Source: Porphyra umbilicalis | Lineage: Eukaryota > Rhodophyta > Bangiophyceae > Bangiales > Bangiaceae | Direction of reading: 5' to 3' | Length of the DNA stretch: 64,000 nt | NCBI GenBank assembly: GCA_002049455.2 | Contig: KV918822.1 | Coordinates: forward strand, 124,001-188,000 | Shown: positions 54,984 through 64,000 of the stretch, one piece after another | Layout of the letters: every line of letters begins with the position of its first letter | Position numbering within the stretch: position 1 is the first letter of the stretch | Notes under the pieces: model-generated | What the model was told of the DNA's origin: nothing | What the model saw: the letters and a program-made list of their open reading frames with translations, nothing else | Database searches by the model: none | Program-made: the position numbers and the translations under genes

Positions 54984-55788
54984 TCATTGGTGAACACAGG
55001 TCGGGGGTAGAGACTGGGGGCGCCGAAGATGGTGGTGGCGGGTCCACGGGAACGACCCGACGGTGGCCGCGTCGGAAGTGAGCACGGCGGGAGGTGGCAC
55101 CCCGAGACGACCGTGTCCTCAAATTGGCCGCAGGGGCGCTCTTGACGTTCTTTCGCCCTGGCGGACATTGCGTCTCAACAGGGGGGCACGTGGACACGCT
55201 AAGCAGTCAAACAGCAAAGGCGCCCCTCACCAATTTTGGCTAGAGTACCCACTGCACATGTGGACCACACTGATGGGAAGACCACTCAGTGAATGTACTG
55301 GTGCCAGGGCTGTTGGTGTGGATGTTTTTCAGCATCCCACGTCGGTCCGTTTCCCATCGGATGCATTCCAGACGTTCCGTGCTGTTGCACAGTAGACCCC
55401 CCTGCCGCCGTCACGTTGCGTGGTGCTCGGTCGGGGTGCTCGGCGCGTCCCGTGGCGGGGAAGGGGCTGATAGCAGCAGCACCGTCTCGGATGGGAGGAG
55501 AGATGCAACAGACGGCAACAGTAGGATTGCTGAGGGTCTCAGATGCATTCAACTGGACGATGTGGACACAGTGGACCGTCTCGCGTCCGCGTCTCGTGGT
55601 GTTGTCCTAAAGGGCCTCTTTATCAATGCAAACAAAACAGACACACTCCCCATGCCGCACGAGCTGCTCCTGGTAGCGTACTCAACACAATGGTGCCCGC
55701 TGAGAGAGTCTGTACAAACTGAGCACACCGGCGTCGCTTTATAGGTCTTGAAACTCTGTTCCACGTCGCGACGGCCACGCATTTTGGC
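54984..55788. other. Spacer inside the 10-kb element
   Basis: Short frames only. It may hold the LRR gene promoter or a missed 5' exon. Confidence 0.35.
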
Positions 55789-56871
55789 TCACCTGCGACG
55801 GGTGCGCTTGGCAGACCCCCTGGATGCGGGCAAGTCGCCCGCTGCAGACCGCGCGCGCTTGGGATGAGACGGGGCATAGTCCACATCACCGTCATCATCC
55901 GGTTCGCTGCCGCTGCTGTCATGGCTGCCCTGGTCGACTGTGTCCGCCGCGGCAGTCCCCGGCGGACGACGCGCGACGACAGTACCGCTCCGCGTCGGCG
56001 TGCGCCGGGTGTCACGCAGCCGACGTCCGGTGCTGACGGAAGTGTCGACCCTCGCCGCCGACACCGCAGGGGTTGATCCCACGTCGACCGCCGCCGCTGC
56101 CGCCGCCGCCGCAGCAATACGCCAAGAGCGCTAGGGGGATGCGGGCCGGGCGTCAAAAGGGTCAGCCACACCAGCGTCCGGCGTGTCCCCGCCGCCTGTC
56201 CGCTTGCCGGCTGCAGCGGTCGGCTCGGGAGGGCGCTGCAGTCCGACCCCATGGGGAAACAAATGCGTCGGGCCAGCGTCGCGCTGCGCAGGTGTGGGGC
56301 GCCTGTCGGCAACCGACGCACCGGCAACCGGCGCAGTCGGCAGAGTGGATGTCGGCACCACCTGGGTCGGTGCAACAGCGCCCGTGGCGTCAGGTACGAC
56401 CGGTGCAACCGGCTTTGCCACCGACTTGGCCGCCACGTCGGGCGCTGCTACGGCAGCAGGCGCCCCATGTGACACGGCTGCAACAGGGGGAGACGATGTA
56501 GGACCACCAACGCCCGGCGCTGCCGGTACTGCGGGCGACAACGCCTCGTCGTCTCTGGTCGAAGCCGCGTCAAGGGGCGCCCCATGTTGACTGTGACGGG
56601 CGAGGCGCCGGGTGCGCTTGCCCGGCGGGTTGGCCCACGCGAGCGTCGCCATCTGACTGTCATTGACAATCGGCGTCGCCGCCTGGCCCGCATGGCGCCT
56701 CATCATCTCGCTCATCAGGGTGGACAGGAGGGACGCCTCCTTCAACACCTCCGTCCGCGTTGACTGCTTGCGGGGCGGGTCGAGGTCCCGGGCCAATGGT
56801 GGGAAGGCAGGGGGAGCTGGGGACAGACGGCGCCCGCGAGGTGGCGGCGGTGGCGGTGGAGCAGACGCCAT
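55789..56871 (-). CDS. Disordered Pro/Ala-rich protein with in-frame TAG
   Basis: The ATG at 56869-56871 starts MASAPPPPPPPRGRRLSPAP. A short helical segment follows (TRTEVLKEASLLSTLMSEMM), then a long Ala/Pro/Val region, to a TAG at 56131-56133. The same frame continues without another stop or any ATG for 114 codons: an alanine run, a Thr/Arg-rich part, an acidic block (GSEPDDDGDVDYAPSH) and a basic end PKRARS...AKRTRRR, then TGA. The nuclear-signal-like end suggests the second part is real coding. It is either two-part because of a nonsense change or expressed by readthrough. Function unknown. It lies downstream of the Ulp1-like gene in the same direction. Confidence 0.5.
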
Positions 56872-57425
56872 CTGGGGTGTGTGGGTGGGGTGTCGGGAGA
56901 GCGCCACCCCGACTCGGGGGTGGGTTCCACCAGAACCGGGTCGCGCGGGGGGGGCGCACGACACGAGACCGCCGACGCGCGGCCAGTGATGCACAGCCGG
57001 CGGCTGCCACCCGCCTTGACCACATCCGGCGCAGTTCCTGCGCAGCAGCCCTGCCTGCGTGAAAAGCAACGAATGGGACAGGTTGGACCGCGCGACGGGA
57101 CATCAACCCAACCGCACAGACTGTGTGAGGGGTGCCCAAACAACCGGTCCTGGGAGTGCAGGGATCTGAGGGGCCGCGCGCCTGACAATCAAATGTGGGG
57201 TTCCGCTGGCGCGGTGAATGACCAATGCGATGCGTCCCAAGAATGGAGGTGGAAAACAAAAATCAACCGCTACACCTCACCCCCATCGACCGTACGACTC
57301 GTCGACTCGGACGCCTCATCCAGAAACGAGGACATCCACTTCAAAAACCGTGGACCGGAATCCACGCCGAGCACCCAATCTCGACCGTCAGCTTTGCGCG
57401 AGGCAAACACCTCTCCCAACAATCA
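56872..57425. other. Spacer inside the 10-kb element
   Basis: Between the Ulp1-like stop and the next ATG. No supported gene; probable promoter of the disordered-protein gene. Confidence 0.35.
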
Positions 57426-58309
57426 TCAACGTTTGCCTGCGCTCGTGACCAGCCACGTGCGCAGCGCTTCCAAGGCATAGGCCCCACAAGTCAAGCTGCC
57501 CTCGACCTGAGGGCCGGTCGGCACGAGTGTCCAGCGGACGGTGCCACCAAGGAATCGTGCCAACATGGGCCGATTGGGTGGCACGTCCGTGTGACGCCAA
57601 CGGAACTCCTCCAAAAGCCACGCGCGCAGAGACGCGGCCACGTGCTCGTGGTCGCAGAGACCGATCGCCGAGTCAAACATCAGCAGTTGGCATTGGTGGA
57701 GCGTCTGCCGTTGGACGGCGGGCGCATCGAGCCGTCGGCGGCCGGTCACGACCTCGGTTATGGCGGCCTCCAGGTGCAAGTCCTTCAGCAGACCTGGGAA
57801 ACCACAGAGAACGGCCAGGATCCAATGCTGCCCCCCGTGACGATCGGGAGGAAGACCGTCTCCATCCTAAATAGTGACGTGCTCCGAGAGTGACGATGTA
57901 TCGTGGAGTGGAAGGCCTCTGACGGATCAGACGCCCACCGCGCGGGAGACGCGTGGCGCGCCCCGCTGCCGATAAAATCGGGGTTGGCAGAGTAGCCACC
58001 CAGAATCATTCCGACCGTGGCGGACGGCATGAGCGACGTGACGCCAGCTTCTCCCGCAGAACAGTAGAGAGAAATGAGGAGCTGGCCGATCGTGTCGACC
58101 GTCTCGTCCAGTAGCATGGTGCCACGGAGCAGCGCGACGCGCTCGTCCGTGCAAAAGGCGTACGCACGGGACGGCAGGACGAGGGTCACTGCAGGCAGGG
58201 GCTTGTAGGGCACGGGGGTGTCGGATGGAACCGCAGGGGCGACGGCACGATTGCGGCCTCGCACCAGCGTCTCGAACGTGAGCGGCGGGCGTGTCGGGGG
58301 CGTCGCCAT
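57426..58309 (-). CDS. Ulp1-like (C48) cysteine protease
   Basis: The ATG at 58307-58309 opens about 160 residues (MATPPTRPPLTFETLVRGRN...), including VDTIGQLLISLYCSAGEAGV and ETVFLPIVTGG. The next frame carries HWILAVLCGFPGLL, then LLMFDSAIGL, and near the end GPQVEGSLTCGAYALEAL. These supply the His (HW), Asp (FDS), oxyanion Gln and catalytic Cys in the order and spacing of Ulp1/SENP peptidases, which cleave SUMO-like or polyprotein substrates. The two frames are separated only by a 6-G run at 57831-57836, one base short of the continuous frame. About 294 residues, ending TGA. Ulp1-type proteases are known in Polintons and several DNA transposons. Assignment is strong in motifs, untested in activity. 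Confidence 0.7.
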
Positions 58310-58658
58310 TGTGCAGGGTCGCGGGGGGTGTCGACAAACAGGACAAGGACGCACCCTTGAGGGTCCCGGATGTAAGGTACCGGCTGTCGCGGGCACACCC
58401 TTGTAAGTAATGGGCGTGCAATGGATTCAGCTGATTGAAAACAACCACACCCGTGTCGCCCAACAGAATGAACGGCTGCCATGACGTGATTGACCAGCCA
58501 GAGTCTGAATAGCAATTGTGCTGCGCAACAACGCAGACAATGACAGCGGTTGTCCAAAAATACGTGGGAAGTGAAAACAAGACGTCGAGAAAGCAATTGC
58601 ATGCCTCACACGCAGCGGAGCGTACGACAGGTGCAAACGATTATGATCGGAGAAAATA

Positions 58659-60397
58659 CTACGCACCGTCGGCCGCGCTCCCGGCCTTCGTCGACGAGGA
58701 GGTCCACCCATTGCTGGACGCCGAGCTCGACCCACTCTCATCGTCCTTGTCCCCAAAACCGTCATCACCGGCCGTGTCAATGGGCGGCGGTGTAGCTTTG
58801 GCCATCCTCACTGACGGGGTCACCGATCGAAAATCGTTGAGCTGCAACGGCATCTGCCAATCGCGAAACAGCTGCTGTTCCTCTGCCACATCTCGCGGGT
58901 TCCACGAACGGCTCCCGGAAAAGGGCTGGGTGGAGACTGCATGTGGTAGGTCCTTGTCAAAATGGAGGCCATACACCTTGGCTTCGCCCGTGCGCAGCGG
59001 CGGCGCCGGGGCCAGGTCCGACAAAGCGTCCCGCATGGCCAGTTGCACAACATGAGAGGACGTGTCTGCTGCGAGTGCAATCGTCACGCGCGCAATCTGC
59101 TCCCACGACGGCCACGCACGCAAAACCGATTGCAACACCAACAAGATGGAAAAGGGAGGGATAGCAATCAGGCGGGGTCGATTCCCGTCACGGGGCCAAA
59201 CCCACAACGCGTGCGCATTGACGGACGTGACAATTGCCCGGACGCCTTCGCCAGTGTCGACACTGGACAGTCCGTCGCCACGGTCCGTGGCTGGTCCGCG
59301 CGCGGCGACACCAAAGCGCCACGGCTCACCAGCCGGGGCTCGCTCCCCCGTCACGTAGACCCGACCTCCACGGATGTCGGCTTTGCGTGACGAACCGAAC
59401 GTTGACGCATTCACGCGCACGTGGGCCCACGACATGTGCCCAAACAAGAAGGTCACAAACAGGTCGAGGTGGGCAACGAGCGGGCGCCAACGTTGGGGCT
59501 CGGTGGACGAAAACTCTTGGTCGATGTGTTCGGCCGCGCGAACATTTTCGGTTGCAGGGGACTGCTCATCCATGGTGCCGCACAGCAGGTTCCACAAAAT
59601 CACGGACACGCCGGTACCAACATCGCCCATCATCAGAGCGCTTGACGTGAGTGGCAGCACCGCGTTTCCACGGAGAAACAGGCCGCCAAACAGGGAGGCG
59701 AAACGTGCCTGGTACGCCGACTGACCCATCTGCGTCGTGTGCGTCGCCACGGTGGTGCGCGGGTGACGGCCGGCCACGTACGTCTGCACGTAATTGGCGT
59801 GAAGAAGGCCAGACCGGAGGATTGCAAACTCAGTGTCAACCCACACACCGACAGGTGGCTCAAACGCGTCGTGCATATCAGGGAAGAGACGTGCACGCGG
59901 CAGGGCAGCGACCGTAGCGAACCTTGCGCGGTTGTGGTCAGGCTCAGGTCGAACACGCGTCACATCATCCAGCAACGCCACAACCCGGGTCTTGACGCTG
60001 CCCAAGTCACGACAGGTAATCTGGTGATCTGTCCCGACTTGGGTCTTTACCGGTCGGACGGGCGTCGGTTTCAGCAAGGCCGAGCCGCGCAGAAGCGTGG
60101 ACGCCGACGGCGTGGCGTCCAGCGACTTGCGAGGTTGGGCGGACGGAGAGGGGGCCGCCCCCCGCTGAAGCGACCGCGCTGCCCTCGCGGGGTCCCGTCT
60201 TTTGGCGCCACATCGGGTCGTGTCGGGTTGGACGACAAGCCTCCCGACTTGGTGGGCGACCTGGGTGTGGGCGCGCGGCCACCACGTGACGACCCCGCAG
60301 ATCGCGTCGACGTACGCGGCTGGGCAGTGCCGCGATGGCCTGTCCCCTTGCTCGGTACGCCTCTGGAGCCCGCACCGGGTGGGACAGTACGCAACGG
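58659..60397 (-). CDS. Unknown protein, same frame after the repeat-protein TAG
   Basis: The last 470 codons (to a TAG at 58659) are clearly protein-like: PVGVWVDTEFAILRSGLLHA, a hydrophobic helix region (VSVILWNLLCGT; HLDLFVTFLFGHMSW), IPPFSILLVLQSVLRAW and an acidic Ser-rich tail. There is no ATG at its start. The first clear ATG is near 59870, after many well-formed residues. Reading upstream, one G missing from the 6-G run at 60158-60163 links it to a frame that is open to the TAG at 60398 ending the preceding gene. So this may be the C-terminal half of one long protein rather than a separate gene. No family recognised; not obviously DDE, recombinase or polymerase. Confidence 0.5.
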
Positions 60398-63029
60398 CTA
60401 AGACCGAGACATTGGCGTGGTTGCTGCGCCTGCCGCAGGTGCCGAACCGGGGCCAGATCCACGCGATTCGTCGCTGCCTGCAGGTGGCGCCTCTGCGGCA
60501 CCCGCAGGTCCGCTCCGGTCCCCCGCAGGGAACGCCTCGGGGACCACCGCAGGTCCTCTCCCGCCCCCGGCAGGGGGCGCCTCTCCAAAACGCGCAGGTC
60601 GGCTGCCGCCCCCGGCTGGGGGCGCCTCGGGGCCCACCGCAGGTCCGCTCCCGCCCCCGGCAGGGGGCGCCTCTCCGACACCCGCGGGTCCGGTGCCGCC
60701 GCCCGCAGGGGGCGCCTCGAGGTCCACCGCAGGTCCGCTGCCGCCCCCCGCAGGGGGCGCCTCGGGGTCCACCGCAGGTCCGGTTCCTCCCCCCGCAGGG
60801 GGCGCCTCGGGGTCCACCGCAGGTCCGGTGCCGCCCCCCGCAATGGGCGCCTCGAGGTCCACCGCAGGTCCGCTGCCGCCCCCCGCAGGGGGCGACTCGG
60901 GGTCCACCGCAGGTCCGGTGCCGCCTCCCGCAGGCGGCGCCTCAGGGTTCACCGCAGGTCCGCTGCCGCCCCCGGCAGGGGGCGCCCCTCCGACACCTGC
61001 AGGTCCGCTCCTGCTCCCGGCAGGGGGCGCGTCGGGGTCCACCAAAGGTCCGCTGCCGCCCCTCGAACGAGGCGCCTCGGGGTCCACCGCAGGTCCGCTG
61101 CCTCCCCCAGCAGGGGGCGCCTCGGGGTCCACCGCAGGTCCGGTGCCGCCCCCCGCAGGGGGCGCTTCGGGGTCCACCGCAGGTCGGCTCCCGCCCCCGG
61201 CAGGAGGCGCCTGTCCGACACCCGCAGGTGCGCAGCCGTCCTTCGCAGGGGGCGCCTCGGGGTCCACCGAATGTCCGCTCCCGCCCCCGGCAGGGGGCGC
61301 CTCGGGGACCACCGCAGGTCCGGTTCCGCCCCCCGCAGGGGGCGCCTCGGGGTCCACCGCAGGTCCGGTGCCGCCTTCCACAGGGAGCGCCTCGGGGTCC
61401 ACCGCAGGTCCGATCCCGCCCTCGGCAGGTGGCGCCTCTACGGCACCCGCAGGTCCGCTCCGGTCCCCCGCAGGGGGCGCCTCGGGGTCCGACGTAGGTC
61501 CGGTGCCGCCCCCCGCAGGGGGCGCCTCGGGGTCCACCGCAGGGCCGCTGCCGCCCCCGCGGGTGTCGCAGCGGGGTCAGCTCGAGGCGAATCACCACCA
61601 CCTACAGGAGCCGCAGTAGGCTCAGCCACGGGTGCGGTGTTGCCCGCCGCAGCAGTCGCGGGCGGGTCCCCAACAGTCGCAGCAGATTCCTGGCTCATGT
61701 CTGCAAAATAGTCCATCATGCCGCCGCCGGACTTGTTTGATTCGTCGTCTTCGGAAACGGCGGGACGTGTCGATGCCAACCGCCGCGCACCCGCTCCGTC
61801 GGACGAGCTCTCAGTCGGCAAAAGTTCCGACAACAGAGCGGGGTCGTCCTCGACGCCTGGAATGCACCACGGGACAGGCGCGCCCCCATCATCCAACGAC
61901 AAACGAATGAGTGCTCGCAGGCGCTTGGCCTTGTCAACAAACAACTCTGATGTGCTGCCAATAGGCGATGACGACGCAACGGCCGCCGACGTCTTTGGGA
62001 CACAAAAGAAGCGAAAGGCGTCGCAATCGCAGCCGACGGATGGACGACGACCCCACCGTACAGATCGAGGATGTCGTCGTCGAGGATGCTGAGTCGATCT
62101 TTGGCACACAAGACCATCCCACAGACGTGCAAAGACACGGCAGAGAACAGGTCAGAGGCGACCGGAACGGAGAGCTTGGGCGTCTTGTCCGCATCTCGCA
62201 ACTGCACATCTTCCTGATGGCCAGTGTGTAGATCAAGCCAGGCCTCCGCGGTTTGCAACGTGACGACGCGCACCGCGTCGGCGAGCGCCGGAGAGACGAG
62301 CGCCGGATTCAAGTCGGCCAGTGGCAATCGGAAAGACGGTTTGCCGAGCATGCTCATGGAGTACCGCTTGTGCGGGTAGCCACCGAGGAAGCGCCGCCCG
62401 TCGGTGATCCTGAGGAACTCAGCCCAGGCGCTTGGACTGTTTAGGAACGGCCACACCGCGAGGACGACCGTGCTCAGCCCCATGACGCGAGTTTGCTCAT
62501 CCCCCGGAACGGTGCCGTTGGTGTAGAGCGCGGCGACCGTCCGGGACGCCAGAAACTGCTGGGCAGCGGCGTGGGTAGGTGGTGGGTGGTCGCCCCACAC
62601 ACTGTCAAACAGGAGTTTGACGCTCGTGAGCGTGTCCGTCAGGGTCACACTGGCACGCTTGTCACCAACGTCGTTCAGCTGCATGGACAACCCGACCCAC
62701 TCGGTGGTGGTCAGATAGCGGGGGCGGCCATCGTCGTCTGTGAGCACATCGACGACAAACTCATAGTTTTGAGGGATGGCGCGTGCGTCGACCAACTGCT
62801 TCAAGGCGCTGCCACGGTGACAGCAGTCGACAGGACGGGACTTGGCCGCGTCCTCCGGTGCAACGCAGACAACCATGCGGAACACGTTGGTGGAAAAGTG
62901 CCCTTTTTGGACCTCGATCTTGATGCGATTGATGTGTTCGGGATCCACCGTCCGAGCAGACTCGGCCGGTAAACAAAGGTCCGCGACGGTGATACGACGG
63001 GACACCGTCTTGCCCACGGCGTGCGACAT
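60398..63029 (-). CDS. ParB-like domain protein with long EAPPAGGG repeat tail
   Basis: The ATG at 63027-63029 starts MSHAVGKTVSRRITVADLCL. Residues about 15-110 resemble a ParB/sulfiredoxin-like fold: VDPEHINRIKIEVQKGHFST, MVVCVAP, then DCCHRGSALKQLVD in place of the usual DG.HR..AL motif. Similarity is moderate. About 230 further residues look globular (WPFLNSPSAWAEFLR; GKPSFRLPLADLN). A Ser/Asp-rich linker precedes about 24 tandem 15-residue repeats (EAPPAGGGSGPAVDP type). The frame ends in TAG at 60398-60400. Two one-base gaps in G runs (62051-62054 and 61554-61558) separate its three frames. First gene next to the right TIR; a DNA-binding role is only inferred. Confidence 0.5.
60470..61560 (-). 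repeat. 45-bp coding minisatellite, about 24 copies
   Basis: Strict 45 bp period, a multiple of three, encoding (V/A)DPEAPPAGGG(S/T)GPA units in the minus frame. Many substitutions are conservative in that frame (S/T, V/A), while other frames give Arg/Trp-rich products, which supports the minus frame as coding. Confidence 0.9.
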
Positions 63030-63412
63030 GCCACCGCGTCGGGTGGGAGCAAACAACCAACACAACCACAGAGTGGGACCACGGAATGGGGGAGGGCGAG
63101 CGGGGGTGGGGGGGCACAGCGCATGAGCGCTGGGGTCGGCCCCTGGGAGGGACCAACGGTGCACACACCACAAGCAACCGCGTGCGCGCCGGGGGTGGCA
63201 AGAGCAGGACGACACCGGTCGATCGGCCGATGCACGGTGGAACCAAAGTTTCCGCGCTTATGTTGGTGCTGCATGTCTCGGCACCGACTCGACGGTCAGG
63301 ACGAGTCCGAAATTGACCAATCAGAGCGCCTGAAAAGTGTTCATGCATTGCACACGGGTGCGGCGTGGTGGGCTCGCACCACCAACAATTCCAAGTATTT
63401 GCTAGGAAGCAA
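63030..63412. promoter_or_regulatory. Promoter region of the first gene of the element
   Basis: 383 bp between the ParB-like gene start and the right TIR. No motif identified. Confidence 0.35.
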
Positions 63413-63465
63413 CGCCACTGGAACGCTCTCGGATTATCCGGTGAGAATATGTGCACGGTCATCTG
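63413..63465 (-). repeat. Right terminal inverted repeat of the 10-kb element
   Basis: Reverse complement begins CAGATGACCGTGCACATATT and aligns with 53439-53491 over 53 bp with six mismatches. Both arms incidentally encode MTVH(L/I)FSPD in opposite directions. Confidence 0.85.
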
Positions 63466-64000
63466 GCAAAAAAGTACATGAAATTACGTTTCATGACAAG
63501 AAGCGGCGCACTTCTACTGATGGGGCGACTGTGAATCGACAGATTCTAAACTGTCAGCCTTGGTGTCATCATCGCGCACGGCATGATGGGGGGCCCTTGG
63601 CAGTGGGCAATGACGGGCCGCGGCGGTGTGGTGGGACCGCGCGCGGCACCTGCTTGGCTGGATGGGCGCCGCGGTGGTGGATCGAGCGGCGCCACTTTGC
63701 GATTTTGACGTGTTCTTACGGGCCGACCTTCACTGGTAGGGGCCGCTTTCGTCTTGATGTTTGACCCCGCGCCTACGTATCGGCGCCGGAGGGCCCTAAC
63801 CGCTGTGAGAGCGGCGGGCCTTTGATTTGTTTTGGACCCCTGGGCGCGCGGACGCGTGCGCCCTGTGGGGGCCTGCGTGGGCACCTCTGCGTCCACTTTG
63901 AAAGCGCCTGGAGGCGTGGTGGGACCGTGTGGGTGGCCGCGCGAGGGTAGATAAGAAGGCCCGCCGGCACCGGCTAGCGGGCGGCGGACCCGGGTCATCA
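63466..64000. other. Right flank, no gene seen
   Basis: GC-rich from 63590. Frames reaching the right edge have no recognisable features, so a partial gene cannot be excluded or supported. Confidence 0.35.

Larger units (their letters stand above)
53439..63465 (-). mobile_element. ~10-kb TIR-bounded element with ParB-like, Ulp1-like and LRR genes
   Basis: Bounded by inverted repeats at 53439-53491 and 63413-63465. All genes inside read on the minus strand, the first starting 384 bp from the right repeat and the last ending 245 bp from the left one. Gene order: ParB-like/repeat protein, unknown protein, Ulp1-like protease, disordered protein, LRR protein. I recognise no DDE, tyrosine or HUH enzyme, polymerase B, ATPase or capsid gene. 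It could be a transposon with an unknown transposase, a cargo element mobilised in trans, or a remnant of a larger mobile or viral genome. The exact outer ends and target duplication are not resolved. Confidence 0.6.

Overview
This window reads as nuclear DNA of a GC-rich, intron-poor eukaryote, most likely an alga. The signs are a eukaryotic-type 40S ribosomal protein (uS10/RPS20), a mitochondrial carrier, a CLC chloride-channel protein with CBS domains, a haloperoxidase/PAP2-fold protein, and very long low-complexity open frames on both strands. A marine alga, perhaps a bangiophyte red alga, fits the composition, but I cannot prove the lineage from sequence alone.

Layout. 1-6.7 kb: two minus-strand genes, a KH-like low-complexity protein that runs off the left edge and a haloperoxidase-like protein. 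6.7-10 kb: gene-free DNA with a structured hairpin, a degenerate inverted-repeat element and a ~300 bp MITE. 10.2-15.6 kb: a conserved block with a YHM2-type carrier (-), RPS20 (+) and a CLC protein (-). 16-20 kb: remnants and one hypothetical gene. 20.1-24.4 kb: about 13 copies of a 334 bp satellite. 24.4-28 kb: GC-rich duplications, a 2OG-Fe(II)-oxygenase-like gene and a 109 bp tandem repeat. 28-36.4 kb: a transposon region whose tnp2/EnSpm-like transposase is in two pieces with reversed order around an opposite-strand ORF. 37.7-38.3 kb: a small secreted protein. 39-43 kb: gene-free DNA with long hairpins. 43.5-47.4 kb: the N-terminus of a poly(A) polymerase, interrupted by a 998 bp inverted-repeat element and then joined to a KDZ-like transposase carrying two in-frame amber codons. 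48.5-49.9 kb: a zinc-knuckle protein.

The most striking object is at 53.4-63.5 kb: about 10 kb bounded by 53 bp inverted repeats (47 of 53 matching by eye), in which every recognisable gene lies on the minus strand. In transcription order they are a ParB-like protein with a long 15-residue repeat tail, an unknown protein in the same frame after a single TAG, a Ulp1-like cysteine protease, a disordered protein with an internal TAG, and a leucine-rich-repeat protein with acidic repeats. I recognise no standard transposase, polymerase or integrase in it. It may be an undescribed class of large DNA element.

Two cross-cutting patterns need care. Many genes are broken only by one-base changes in G/C homopolymers, which looks more like under-called sequence than decay. 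Several element genes are interrupted only by TAG, while host-type genes in the window use TAG as a normal stop.
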